Below, piece by piece: positions 7,174 through 16,181 of a stretch of DNA of 64,000 nucleotides. This stretch comes from Pseudomonas reidholzensis (GTDB lineage Bacteria > Pseudomonadota > Gammaproteobacteria > Pseudomonadales > Pseudomonadaceae). The notes beneath the pieces were generated by a model. That model was given only the letters and a program-made list of their open reading frames with translations. It did not search any database and was not told where the DNA came from. The first letter of the stretch is position 1. Each line of letters begins with the position of its first letter. The translations under genes and the position numbers were made by a program. The stretch spans positions 169,700-233,699 of the forward strand of contig NZ_UNOZ01000028.1 in assembly GCF_900536025.1 (NCBI RefSeq), given 5' to 3'.

Positions 7174-10019
7174 TGACGATGCCACTGAGCAAGCTGTTCG
7201 CCCATGCCAGCCGCGATCCGCTGATCCGCGAATTGACCCTAGACAGCCGTGCCGTGCGCCCGGGTGACCTGTTCCTGGCCGTGCCAGGGGCCAAGGTCGA
7301 TGGCCGCGACCACATTGCCGATGCCTTGGCCCGTGGCGCTGCCGCGGTCGCCTATGAAGAGCAGGGCGCCACCGTGCTGCCGCTGACCGACGTCGCGCTG
7401 ATCCCGGTCAAGGGCCTGATCGCGCAGCTGTCGGAAATCGCCGGGCGCTTCTATGGCGAGCCGAGCCGCCAGCTCAACCTGATCGGCGTGACCGGTACCA
7501 ACGGCAAGACCAGCGTCACCCAACTGCTGGCCCAGGCGCTCGATAAGCTCGGCCAGCATTGCGGGCTGATCGGCACCCTGGGCACCGGGTTCTTCGGCGA
7601 GCTGCAGAGCGGCCGGCTGACCACGCCCGACCCGATCGCCGTGCAGGCGACCCTGTATGACCTGAAGAAAAGCGGCGCCAAGGCCGTGGCCATGGAAGTC
7701 TCCTCGCACGCCCTCGAGCAGGGCCGGGTCGCGGCGCTGGCGTTCGACATCGCGGTGATGACCAACCTGTCGCGTGATCACCTCGATTACCACGGCAGCA
7801 TGCAGGCCTACGAAGCGGCCAAGGCCAAGCTGTTCGCCTGGCCCAACCTGCACAGCCAGGTGGTCAACCTGGACGATGAGTTCGGTCGTCGCCTGGCGGC
7901 TGACTTCGCCCGCCAGCCAATGGCCGACCATGTCGAGACCCGGCTGCTCAGCTACAGCCTCGAGAACCCGGAAGCTTCGCTGTACTGCCGCGAAGCGACG
8001 TTCGACGACGATGGCGTGCGCGCCATCCTGGTCACCGCGCAAGGCGAACGCACTCTGCGCAGCCAGCTGCTGGGTCGCTTCAACCTGAGCAACATGCTCG
8101 CCGCCGTCGCCACCCTGATGGCCCTGGATTATCCGCTGGACGAGATCCTCAAGGTGACGGCCAAGCTCGAAGGGCCGGTCGGCCGCATGCAGCGCCTGGG
8201 GGGTGGTCACACGCCGCTGGTGGTGGTCGATTACGCCCACACGCCTGACGCTTTGGAAAAAGTCCTCGAAGCCTTGCGCCCGCACGCACACGGCAAGCTG
8301 CTGTGCCTGTTCGGCTGTGGCGGCGACCGTGATAGCGGCAAGCGTCCGTTGATGGCCGAGGTCGCCGAACGCCTGGCGGATCGCGTGCTGGTGACCGACG
8401 ACAACCCGCGCAGTGAAGACCCCGCGCGGATCTTCGATGATATTCGCCCTGGCTTCGCCCAGCCCGACGCCGTCGAGTTCGTCGCCGGCCGTGGTGCCGC
8501 CATCGCGCACCTGATCGCCACCGCGGCGGCCGACGATGTCATCGTCCTGGCCGGCAAGGGGCACGAGGACTACCAGGAAATCAACGGCGAACGCCACGAT
8601 TTCTCCGACTTGGTCGAAGCCCAGAAGGCGCTTACAGCCTGGGGGCTGCACATGCTTAAGCCATTCAAACTCAGTGAAGTGAGCGCTGCGCTCAACGCCC
8701 GCCTGCTGGGCGCCGATGTCAGCTTCGGTGGCGTCAGCATCGACAGCCGTTCGGTCACCGACGGCCAGTTGTTCGTCGCGCTCAAGGGCCCGAACTTCGA
8801 TGGCCATGACTACCTGGCCGACGTCAAGGCCAAGGGTGCCGTGGCGGCGCTGGTCGAGCGTGAAGTCGCCGACGTCGGCCTGCCGCAGCTGGTCGTCGCC
8901 GACTGCCGCCTGGCCCTCGGCCAGCTCGGCGCGCTCAACCGCGCGCTGTTCGACAAGCCCGTCGCGGCCATCACCGGCTCCAGCGGCAAGACTACGGTCA
9001 AGGAGATGCTCGCCTGCATCCTGCGTACCCGTGGCCCGGTGCTGGCGACGCGCGGCAACCTCAACAACGACCTCGGTGCGCCGCTGACCCTGCTGGAAAT
9101 CGCCGGCGAGCACAGCGCCGCGGTGATCGAGCTGGGTGCTTCACGCATCGGCGAAATCCGTTACACCGTCGGCCTGACCCGGCCGCAAGTCGTGATCATC
9201 AACAACGCCGGGACCGCCCACGTCGGCGAGTTCGGCGGGCCGGAAAAAATCGTCGAAGCCAAGGGCGAGATCCTCGAAGGCCTGGGTGAGGGCGGCACGG
9301 CCATCCTCAACCTGGACGACAAGGCGTTCGCGATCTGGCAGAAGCGCGCGGGCAACCAGCGCATCCTCAGTTTCGCCTTGAGCAACAGCCAGGCCGACTT
9401 CCACGCCAGCGACATCGGTCGCGACGCGCGCGGCTGCCCATCGTTCACCTTGCACGGCCCGGACGGTTCGGTGCCGGTGCAGCTGAACCTGCTCGGCACG
9501 CACAACGTCAGCAACGCCCTGGCCGCCGCCGCCGCCGCGCATGCCCTGGGCGTCAGCCTGCCGGGCATCGCCGCCGGCCTGAACGCCGTGCAGCCGGTCA
9601 AGGGCCGCACCGTGGTGCACATGGCGCCGGGTGGCGCACGGGTCATCGACGACAGCTACAACGCAAATCCCACCTCCATGTGCGCCGCCATTGATATACT
9701 CGCCGGCTTTTCCGGTCGCACCGTTCTGGTGCTCGGGGATATCGGCGAACTGGGGCAGTGGGCGCAGGAAGGTCACCGGCAGGTGGGCGACTACGCACGT
9801 GGCAAGGTCAACGCCTTGTACGCGGTGGGTACCAACATGACTCATGCGGTCGCGGCGTTCGGCGCCGATGGCCGTCATTTCGCGACTCAGGCTGAGCTGA
9901 TCGACGCTGTTAGCGCCGAGAATTCCAGCAACACCACTATCTTGATCAAGGGCTCGCGCAGCGCTGCGATGGAACACGTCGTGGCGGCATTGTGCGGTGC
10001 CAGCGGGGAGAAACATTAA
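7173..10019 (+). CDS. murE/murF: MurE and MurF read as one fused ORF (948 codons); probable one-base frameshift at the junction
   Basis: Residues 1-493 are MurE, the UDP-MurNAc-L-Ala-D-Glu:meso-diaminopimelate ligase: P-loop TGTNGKTS (Lys112) and the diaminopimelate-specific DNPR motif (410-413). From Met494 the protein is MurF, which adds D-Ala-D-Ala: its P-loop is TGSSGKTT with Lys606. The start is the ATG at 7173 with AAAGGAGGG upstream; an overlapping TTG at 7170 is less likely. The expected length is two proteins of roughly 490 and 455 residues, and both domains are complete. MurE-MurF fusions are known in Bordetella, but in Pseudomonas the genes are normally separate, and the junction reads as a single lost base (see the junction entry). 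Both products act in the cytoplasm in UDP-MurNAc-pentapeptide synthesis. Confidence 0.93.
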   Translation: MTMPLSKLFAHASRDPLIRELTLDSRAVRPGDLFLAVPGAKVDGRDHIADALARGAAAVAYEEQGATVLPLTDVALIPVKGLIAQLSEIAGRFYGEPSRQLNLIGVTGTNGKTSVTQLLAQALDKLGQHCGLIGTLGTGFFGELQSGRLTTPDPIAVQATLYDLKKSGAKAVAMEVSSHALEQGRVAALAFDIAVMTNLSRDHLDYHGSMQAYEAAKAKLFAWPNLHSQVVNLDDEFGRRLAADFARQPMADHVETRLLSYSLENPEASLYCREATFDDDGVRAILVTAQGERTLRSQLLGRFNLSNMLAAVATLMALDYPLDEILKVTAKLEGPVGRMQRLGGGHTPLVVVDYAHTPDALEKVLEALRPHAHGKLLCLFGCGGDRDSGKRPLMAEVAERLADRVLVTDDNPRSEDPARIFDDIRPGFAQPDAVEFVAGRGAAIAHLIATAAADDVIVLAGKGHEDYQEINGERHDFSDLVEAQKALTAWGLHMLKPFKLSEVSAALNARLLGADVSFGGVSIDSRSVTDGQLFVALKGPNFDGHDYLADVKAKGAVAALVEREVADVGLPQLVVADCRLALGQLGALNRALFDKPVAAITGSSGKTTVKEMLACILRTRGPVLATRGNLNNDLGAPLTLLEIAGEHSAAVIELGASRIGEIRYTVGLTRPQVVIINNAGTAHVGEFGGPEKIVEAKGEILEGLGEGGTAILNLDDKAFAIWQKRAGNQRILSFALSNSQADFHASDIGRDARGCPSFTLHGPDGSVPVQLNLLGTHNVSNALAAAAAAHALGVSLPGIAAGLNAVQPVKGRTVVHMAPGGARVIDDSYNANPTSMCAAIDILAGFSGRTVLVLGDIGELGQWAQEGHRQVGDYARGKVNALYAVGTNMTHAVAAFGADGRHFATQAELIDAVSAENSSNTTILIKGSRSAAMEHVVAALCGASGEKH
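8640..8660 (+). other. murF: murE/murF junction: G-run frameshift, hidden murE stop and internal murF start
   Basis: The junction codons are TGG GGG CTG CAC ATG CTT AAG. In the frame two bases on, the same DNA reads GCT GCA CAT GCT TAA, so murE would end ...AAHA with TAA at 8657-8659 overlapping the murF ATG at 8652 by eight bases. Adding one base to the five-G run at 8641-8645 restores that layout, which fits the tight overlaps elsewhere in the cluster. The G run also lies about seven bases before the murF ATG and could still serve as a weak ribosome binding site. MurF alone would be 8652-10019 (455 residues). Confidence 0.75.
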
Positions 10020-11101
10020 TGCTTTTGCTGTTGGCTGAGTATCTACAGCAGTTCTACAAAGGCTTCGCGGTCTTCCAGTACCTGTCCCTGCGCGGGATCC
10101 TCGGTGTACTGACCGCGTTGTCGTTGTCGCTGTGGCTGGGCCCCTGGATGATCCGTACCCTGCAGATCCGCCAGATCGGCCAGGCGGTGCGCAACGACGG
10201 CCCGCAATCGCACCTGTCCAAGTCCGGTACGCCGACCATGGGCGGCGCCTTGATCCTGTCCGCGATCGCCATCAGCACCTTGCTCTGGGCTGACCTGAGC
10301 AACCGCTATGTGTGGGTCGTGCTGATCGTCACCCTGCTGTTCGGGGCCATCGGCTGGGTCGATGACTACCGCAAGGTGATCGAAAAGAACTCGCGTGGCC
10401 TGCCGAGCCGCTGGAAGTACTTCTGGCAGTCGGTGTTCGGCCTCGGCGCTGCGGTGTTCCTCTACATGACCGCACCGACCAGCGTCGAAACCACGCTGAT
10501 CGTACCGTTCGCCAAGGACGTCACGATTGCCCTGGGCATCGGCTTCGTGGTGCTGACCTACTTCGTCATCGTCGGCTCGAGCAACGCGGTCAACCTGACC
10601 GACGGGCTCGATGGCCTGGCGATCATGCCGACAGTGATGGTCGGCGGCGCGCTGGGCATCTTCTGCTACCTGTCGGGTAACGTGAAGTTCGCCGAGTACC
10701 TGCTGATCCCTTACGTGCCGGGTGCCGGCGAGCTGATCGTGTTCTGCGGCGCGCTGATCGGTGCCGGGCTGGGCTTCCTGTGGTTCAACACGTATCCGGC
10801 TCAGGTGTTCATGGGCGACGTCGGCGCACTGGCGCTGGGCGCCGCGCTGGGCACCATCGCGGTGATCGTGCGCCAGGAAATCGTCCTGTTCATCATGGGC
10901 GGCGTGTTCGTCATGGAAACCCTGTCGGTGGTGATCCAGGTCGCCTCCTTCAAACTGACCGGCAAGCGGGTGTTCCGCATGGCGCCGATCCACCACCACT
11001 TTGAACTCAAGGGTTGGCCCGAGCCACGGGTGATCGTCCGCTTCTGGATCATCACCGTGATCCTGGTGCTTATCGGCCTTGCAACCCTGAAACTGAGGTA
11101 G
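10019..11101 (+). CDS. mraY: Phospho-N-acetylmuramoyl-pentapeptide transferase MraY
   Basis: 360-residue polytopic inner-membrane enzyme that transfers phospho-MurNAc-pentapeptide to undecaprenyl phosphate, making lipid I. Signatures: GTPTMGG near residue 75, the catalytic aspartates in GWVDDYRKV, NAVNLTDGLDGLA and the C-terminal MAPIHHHFELKGWPE motif. About ten membrane segments are apparent. The ATG overlaps the murF stop by one base (TAATG). Target of tunicamycin-type nucleoside antibiotics. Confidence 0.97.
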   Translation: MLLLLAEYLQQFYKGFAVFQYLSLRGILGVLTALSLSLWLGPWMIRTLQIRQIGQAVRNDGPQSHLSKSGTPTMGGALILSAIAISTLLWADLSNRYVWVVLIVTLLFGAIGWVDDYRKVIEKNSRGLPSRWKYFWQSVFGLGAAVFLYMTAPTSVETTLIVPFAKDVTIALGIGFVVLTYFVIVGSSNAVNLTDGLDGLAIMPTVMVGGALGIFCYLSGNVKFAEYLLIPYVPGAGELIVFCGALIGAGLGFLWFNTYPAQVFMGDVGALALGAALGTIAVIVRQEIVLFIMGGVFVMETLSVVIQVASFKLTGKRVFRMAPIHHHFELKGWPEPRVIVRFWIITVILVLIGLATLKLR

Positions 11102-11107
11102 ACGCGC

Positions 11108-12454
11108 GTGTCACTGATCGCTTCCGACCAATTCCGCATCGTTGTCGGCCTCGGCAAGAGCGGCATGTCCCTGGTTCGCTTCCTGGCGAGCCGGGGCATT
11201 GCCTTTGCGGTCGCCGACACCCGCGAGCAACCGCCGGAACTGGACACCCTGCGCCGTGACTACCCGCAGGTGGAAGTACGCTGTGGCGAGCTGGACGTGG
11301 ACTTCCTCTGCCGCGCCAACGAGCTCTACGTCAGCCCGGGCCTGGCCCTGGCCACGCCGGCCCTGCAGCAGGCGGCCGCGCGTGGCGTGAAGCTGTCCGG
11401 CGACATCGAGCTGTTCGCGCGCAACGCCAAGGCGCCGATCATCGCCATCAGCGGCTCGAACGCCAAGAGCACGGTGACCACCCTGGTCGGCGAGATGGCG
11501 GCCAAGGCCGGCAAGCGCGTGGCGGTCGGCGGCAACCTGGGTACCCCGGCGCTGGACCTGCTCGACGACAGGGTCGAGCTGTACGTGATGGAGCTGTCCA
11601 GCTTCCAGCTGGAAACCACCGATCAGCTGAACGCCGAAGTGGCCACCGTGCTCAATATCAGCGAAGACCACATGGACCGCTACAGCGGCCTGCCGGCCTA
11701 TCACCTGGCCAAGCACCGGATCTTCCGCGGTGCCAACCAGGTGGTGGTGAACCGCCAGGACGCCCTCAGCCGGCCGTTGCCGGTCGAAGGCCGCCCGTGC
11801 TGGAGCTTTGGCTTGAATGCGCCGGACTTCAAGGCCTTTGGCCTGCGTGAAGTCGACGGCGAAAAATGGCTGGCGTTCGAGTTCGACAACCTGATGCCAG
11901 CGCGCGAGCTGAAAGTGCGGGGCGCGCATAACCAGAGCAACGCCCTGGCCGCCCTGGCCCTCGGCCACGCGGTCGGCCTGCCGTTCGCGCCGATGCTCGA
12001 AGCCCTGCGCGAGTTCGCGGGCCTGGCCCACCGTTGCCAATGGGTGCGCGAGCGCAACGGCGCCCACTGGTACGACGACTCCAAGGCGACCAACGTCGGT
12101 GCCGCGCTGGCGGCCATCGAAGGCCTGGGCGCCGACATCGAAGGCAAGCTGGTGCTGATCGCCGGCGGTGACGGCAAGGGTGCCGACTTCGCCGCCCTGC
12201 GTGAGCCCGTCGCGCGCTACTGCCGCGCCGTGGTGCTGCTCGGCCGCGATGCCGAACGCCTCGGCCAGGCGCTGGGCGAGCAGGTGCAGCAGGTGCGCGT
12301 GCAGACCCTGGACGAGGCCGTGCAGCAATGCGCTGCACTGGCCCAGCCCGGCGACGCCGTGCTGCTCTCGCCCGCCTGCGCCAGCCTCGACATGTTCAAG
12401 AACTTCGAAGAGCGTGGGCGCCTGTTCGCCCAGGCGGCGGAGGGGCTGGCATGA
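11108..12454 (+). CDS. murD: UDP-N-acetylmuramoyl-L-alanine--D-glutamate ligase MurD
   Basis: 448-residue cytoplasmic Mur ligase adding D-glutamate to UDP-MurNAc-L-Ala. The N-terminal UDP-binding domain has VVGLGKSGMSLVRFL. The ATP-binding loop is SGSNAKST, with Ala where many MurD proteins have Gly. Central motifs are ELSSFQLE and NISEDHMDRY, and the C-terminal domain has HRCQWVRERNGAHWYDDSKATN and LLSPACASLDMFKNFEERG. GTG start six bases after mraY; the stop overlaps the ftsW ATG (ATGA). Confidence 0.97.
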   Translation: MSLIASDQFRIVVGLGKSGMSLVRFLASRGIAFAVADTREQPPELDTLRRDYPQVEVRCGELDVDFLCRANELYVSPGLALATPALQQAAARGVKLSGDIELFARNAKAPIIAISGSNAKSTVTTLVGEMAAKAGKRVAVGGNLGTPALDLLDDRVELYVMELSSFQLETTDQLNAEVATVLNISEDHMDRYSGLPAYHLAKHRIFRGANQVVVNRQDALSRPLPVEGRPCWSFGLNAPDFKAFGLREVDGEKWLAFEFDNLMPARELKVRGAHNQSNALAALALGHAVGLPFAPMLEALREFAGLAHRCQWVRERNGAHWYDDSKATNVGAALAAIEGLGADIEGKLVLIAGGDGKGADFAALREPVARYCRAVVLLGRDAERLGQALGEQVQQVRVQTLDEAVQQCAALAQPGDAVLLSPACASLDMFKNFEERGRLFAQAAEGLA

Positions 12455-13665
12455 TCTTCGGCATCCTCAAGCCGTACCCGTCGCCACTGATCAGTGGCCG
12501 TGGCATCGACCTCGATTTCGCTTTCCTCGCCGGCTGCCTGGCGCTGCTCGGCCTGGGCCTGGTGATGATCACCTCGGCGTCCTCGGAAGTGGCCGCGGTG
12601 CAGTCGGGCAATCCGCTCTACCACATGTTCCGCCACCTGATTTACGTGGCCATCGGCCTGGTTGCCTGCGGCATGACCATGCTGGTACCGATCGCCACCT
12701 GGCAGCGCATGGGCTTCCTGATGCTGCTGGGCGCCTTCGGCCTGCTGTTCCTGGTACTGGTGCCGGGCATCGGCCGTGAAGTGAACGGTTCGATGCGCTG
12801 GATCGGTTTCAGCTTCTTCAACGTGCAGCCGTCGGAGATCGCCAAGGTCTTCGTGGTCATCTACCTGGCCGGCTACCTGGTGCGTCGCCAGCAGGAAGTG
12901 CGCGAGAGCTGGATGGGCTTCTTCAAGCCGTTCATCGTGCTGCTGCCGATGGCGGGCCTGCTGCTGATGGAGCCAGACTTCGGCGCCACCGTGGTGATGA
13001 TGGGCGCGGCGGCGGCGATGCTGTTCCTCGGCGGGGTGGGGCTGTTCCGCTTCTCGCTGATGGTGGTGCTGGCGGTGGTCGCGGTGTTTGTCCTGGTGCA
13101 GGCGCAGCCCTACCGGATGGCGCGGCTGATCACCTTTACCGACCCCTGGTCGGATCAGTTCGGCTCCGGCTACCAGCTGACCCAGGCACTGATTGCCTTT
13201 GGCCGCGGCGAGTGGCTCGGCGTCGGCCTGGGCAACAGTGTGCAGAAGCAGTTCTACCTGCCTGAAGCGCACACCGACTTCGTCTTCTCGGTGCTTGCCG
13301 AAGAGCTCGGCGTGGTCGGCACCCTGTGCACCGTGGCGCTGTTCGTGTTCGTCACCGTGCGCGCCCTGTACATCGGCCTGTGGGCCGAAAAAGCCAAGCA
13401 GTTCTTTGCCGCCTACATGGCCTTTGGCCTGGCGTTCCTGTGGATCGGCCAGTTCCTGATCAACATCGGGGTGAACGTCGGCCTGCTGCCGACCAAGGGC
13501 TTGACCTTGCCGTTCCTCAGTTACGGCGGCAGCTCGCTGGTGATCTGCTGCGCCTGTGTCGGGCTGTTGCTGAGGATCGAGTGGGAGAGTCGCACGCACC
13601 TGGGCAGCGAAGAGCACGAATTCAACGAGAGCGATTTTGCCGAGGAGAGCCCACATGGCCGCTGA
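12451..13665 (+). CDS. ftsW: Septal peptidoglycan glycosyltransferase FtsW (SEDS family)
   Basis: 404-residue multipass SEDS protein that polymerizes lipid II at the septum with FtsI. About ten membrane helices; family motifs include NGSMRWIGFSFFNVQPSE, a catalytic-loop aspartate region around LPEAHTDFVFSVLAEELG, and the C-terminal KGLTLPFLSYGGSS. The start at 12451 overlaps the murD stop by four bases; a longer in-frame extension upstream lies within murD and is not used. The 3' end overlaps murG by 11 bases. Confidence 0.96.
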   Translation: MIFGILKPYPSPLISGRGIDLDFAFLAGCLALLGLGLVMITSASSEVAAVQSGNPLYHMFRHLIYVAIGLVACGMTMLVPIATWQRMGFLMLLGAFGLLFLVLVPGIGREVNGSMRWIGFSFFNVQPSEIAKVFVVIYLAGYLVRRQQEVRESWMGFFKPFIVLLPMAGLLLMEPDFGATVVMMGAAAAMLFLGGVGLFRFSLMVVLAVVAVFVLVQAQPYRMARLITFTDPWSDQFGSGYQLTQALIAFGRGEWLGVGLGNSVQKQFYLPEAHTDFVFSVLAEELGVVGTLCTVALFVFVTVRALYIGLWAEKAKQFFAAYMAFGLAFLWIGQFLINIGVNVGLLPTKGLTLPFLSYGGSSLVICCACVGLLLRIEWESRTHLGSEEHEFNESDFAEESPHGR

Positions 13666-14734
13666 CGGCAAGAACGTACTGATCATGGCGGGCGGCACCG
13701 GCGGGCATGTGTTCCCGGCGCTGGCCTGCGCGCGCGAGTTCCAGGCGCGTGGCTACAGCGTGCACTGGCTGGGCACCCCGCGCGGCATCGAGAACGAGCT
13801 GGTGCCGCAGGCCGGCTTGCCGCTGCACCTGATCCAGGTCACGGGCCTGCGCGGCAAGGGCAAGCTGTCGCTGCTCAAGGCGCCGTTCACCCTGATCAAG
13901 GCCGTGCTCCAGGCGCGCAAGATCATCGCCCGTTTGCAGCCGGTCTGCGTGATCGGTTTCGGCGGTTACGTCACCGGCCCAGGCGGCGTGGCGGCCAAGC
14001 TGTGCGGCGTACCGCTGGTGATCCACGAGCAGAACGCCCGCGCCGGTACCGCCAATCGCCTGCTGGTGCCACTGGCGGCGCGCGTCTGCGAAGCGTTTCC
14101 GGACACCTTCCCGGCCAGCGACAAACGTCGCACCACCGGCAACCCGGTGCGCCCGGAACTGTTCCTCGAGGGCCTGCGCGCGCCGCTGGCCGAGCGCCGC
14201 GCACGGCTATTGGTGCTCGGTGGCAGCCTGGGTGCGGAACCATTGAACAAATTGCTACCTAAGGCCCTGTCAGAGGTGTCTGCGGCGCTGCGGCCAGAGG
14301 TGTTCCACCAAGCTGGCAAGCAGCACGCGCCGATCACCGCCGAGCGTTATCGCGAGGCCGGGGTCGAGGCTCAGGTCGAGCCGTTCATCAAGGACATGGC
14401 CCATGCCTATGGCTGGGCTGACATGGTGGTGTGCCGGGCCGGTGCCCTGACCGTCAGCGAACTCGCGGCGGCAGGCCTGCCTTCGATGCTGGTGCCCTTG
14501 CCCCACGCGATCGACGACCACCAGACCCACAACGCCCATTATCTGGCTCGGGAAGGCGCTGCCTTCCTCATGCCACAAGCGACAACTGGCGCAGCGCAGC
14601 TCGCTGAACGCCTGAACGAGGTGCTGATGCAACCCGAGAAACTCAACACCATGGCTGGCACCGCACGGCGCCTGGCCAAGCCTGCCGCAACCAGCACCGT
14701 GGTCGATATCTGCCTGGAGGTGGCCCATGGTTGA
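13655..14734 (+). CDS. murG: UDP-GlcNAc:lipid I N-acetylglucosaminyltransferase MurG
   Basis: 359-residue peripheral membrane GT28 enzyme converting lipid I to lipid II. The N-terminal glycine-rich loop MAGGTGGHVFPALA, the second loop VIGFGGYVTGPGGVAA, the HEQNARAGTANRLL segment and the donor-binding GGSLGAEPLN and ELAAAGLPSMLVPLPHAIDDHQ are all present. The ATG at 13655 has GAGGAGA upstream; an upstream TTG at 13637 is less likely. Overlaps ftsW by 11 bases and murC by eight. Confidence 0.96.
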   Translation: MAADGKNVLIMAGGTGGHVFPALACAREFQARGYSVHWLGTPRGIENELVPQAGLPLHLIQVTGLRGKGKLSLLKAPFTLIKAVLQARKIIARLQPVCVIGFGGYVTGPGGVAAKLCGVPLVIHEQNARAGTANRLLVPLAARVCEAFPDTFPASDKRRTTGNPVRPELFLEGLRAPLAERRARLLVLGGSLGAEPLNKLLPKALSEVSAALRPEVFHQAGKQHAPITAERYREAGVEAQVEPFIKDMAHAYGWADMVVCRAGALTVSELAAAGLPSMLVPLPHAIDDHQTHNAHYLAREGAAFLMPQATTGAAQLAERLNEVLMQPEKLNTMAGTARRLAKPAATSTVVDICLEVAHG

Positions 14735-16181
14735 AACCCAGAAAGCCATGCCACAGCCAAAAATGGGCCGTATCCGCCGTATCCACTTCGTCGGTATCGG
14801 CGGCGTGGGCATGTGCGGCATCGCCGAAGTGCTGCTCAACCTGGGCTATGAAGTCTCCGGCTCCGACCTCAAGGCGTCGCCGGTGACCGAGCGCCTGAAG
14901 TCGTTTGGCGCCGAAATCTTCGTCGGCCACCGCGCCGAGAACGCCGCCAACGCCGATGTGCTGGTGGTGTCCAGCGCGATCAACCCGGCCAACCCGGAAG
15001 TCGCCACCGCACTCGAGCGGCGCATTCCGGTGGTGCCGCGTGCCGAGATGCTCGCCGAGCTGATGCGCTATCGCCACGGCATCGCGGTGGCCGGTACCCA
15101 CGGCAAGACCACCACCACCAGCCTGCTGGCCTCGGTGTTCGCGGCCGGTGGCCTGGACCCGACGTTCGTCATCGGCGGCCGCCTGACCGCTGCCGGCACC
15201 AACGCTCAGCTGGGCGCCAGCCGCTACCTGATCGCCGAAGCCGACGAGAGCGACGCGAGCTTCCTGCACCTGCAGCCAATGGTTGCCGTGGTCACCAATA
15301 TCGACGCCGACCACATGGCCACCTACGAAGGCGACTTCAACAAGCTGAAGAAGACCTTTGTCGAGTTCCTGCACAACCTGCCGTTCTATGGGCTGGCGGT
15401 GATGTGCCTGGACGACCCGGTGGTGCGCGAGATCCTGCCGCAGGTCAAACGCCCGACGGTCACCTATGGCTTCAGCGAAGAGGCCGACATCCGCGCCATC
15501 AACGTGCGCCAGCAGGGCATGCAGACCCACTTCACGGTGCTGCGTCGCGACTGCGAGCCGCTCGACGTGTCGGTCAACATGCCGGGCAACCACAACGTGC
15601 TCAACGCCTTGGCGACCATCGCCATCGCCACTGACGAGGGCATCACCGATGCCGCCATCGTCCAGGGGCTGTCGGGCTTCCAGGGCGTCGGTCGACGCTT
15701 CCAGGTCTACGGCGAGCTGCCGGTCGACGGCGGCAGCGTGATGCTGGTCGACGACTACGGCCACCACCCGACCGAAGTCGCCGCGGTGATCAAGGCCGTG
15801 CGTGGCGGCTGGCCGAGCCGGCGCCTGGTGATGGTCTACCAGCCGCACCGCTACAGCCGCACCCGCGACCTCTACGACGATTTCGTCCAGGTCCTGGCCG
15901 ACGCCAACGTGCTGCTGCTGATGGAAGTCTACCCGGCCGGCGAAGAGCCGATCCCCGGTGCCGACAGCCGTCAGCTGTGCCACAGCATCCGCCAGCGCGG
16001 TCAGCTCGACCCGATCTACATCGAGCGCGGCGTCGAGCTGGCGCCGCTGGTCAAGCCGCTGCTGCGCGCCGGCGACATCCTGCTGTGCCAGGGTGCCGGT
16101 GATATCGGCGGCCTCGCCCCACAACTGATGAAAAGCCCACTGTTCGCCGGCGCCGTCGCCCAGCAGGAGAAGTCCAAATGA
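14727..16181 (+). CDS. murC: UDP-N-acetylmuramate--L-alanine ligase MurC
   Basis: 484-residue cytoplasmic Mur ligase adding the first residue, L-Ala, to UDP-MurNAc. The N-terminal Rossmann segment HFVGIGGVGMCGIAEVL is followed by the ATP loop AGTHGKTTTTSLL, the EADESDASFLHL region and the C-terminal DDYGHHPTEVAAVIKAVR and YQPHRYSRTRDL. The ATG lies inside the end of murG, with a CTGGAGG ribosome site. Its stop overlaps the ddlB ATG by four bases. Confidence 0.97.
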   Translation: MVETQKAMPQPKMGRIRRIHFVGIGGVGMCGIAEVLLNLGYEVSGSDLKASPVTERLKSFGAEIFVGHRAENAANADVLVVSSAINPANPEVATALERRIPVVPRAEMLAELMRYRHGIAVAGTHGKTTTTSLLASVFAAGGLDPTFVIGGRLTAAGTNAQLGASRYLIAEADESDASFLHLQPMVAVVTNIDADHMATYEGDFNKLKKTFVEFLHNLPFYGLAVMCLDDPVVREILPQVKRPTVTYGFSEEADIRAINVRQQGMQTHFTVLRRDCEPLDVSVNMPGNHNVLNALATIAIATDEGITDAAIVQGLSGFQGVGRRFQVYGELPVDGGSVMLVDDYGHHPTEVAAVIKAVRGGWPSRRLVMVYQPHRYSRTRDLYDDFVQVLADANVLLLMEVYPAGEEPIPGADSRQLCHSIRQRGQLDPIYIERGVELAPLVKPLLRAGDILLCQGAGDIGGLAPQLMKSPLFAGAVAQQEKSK

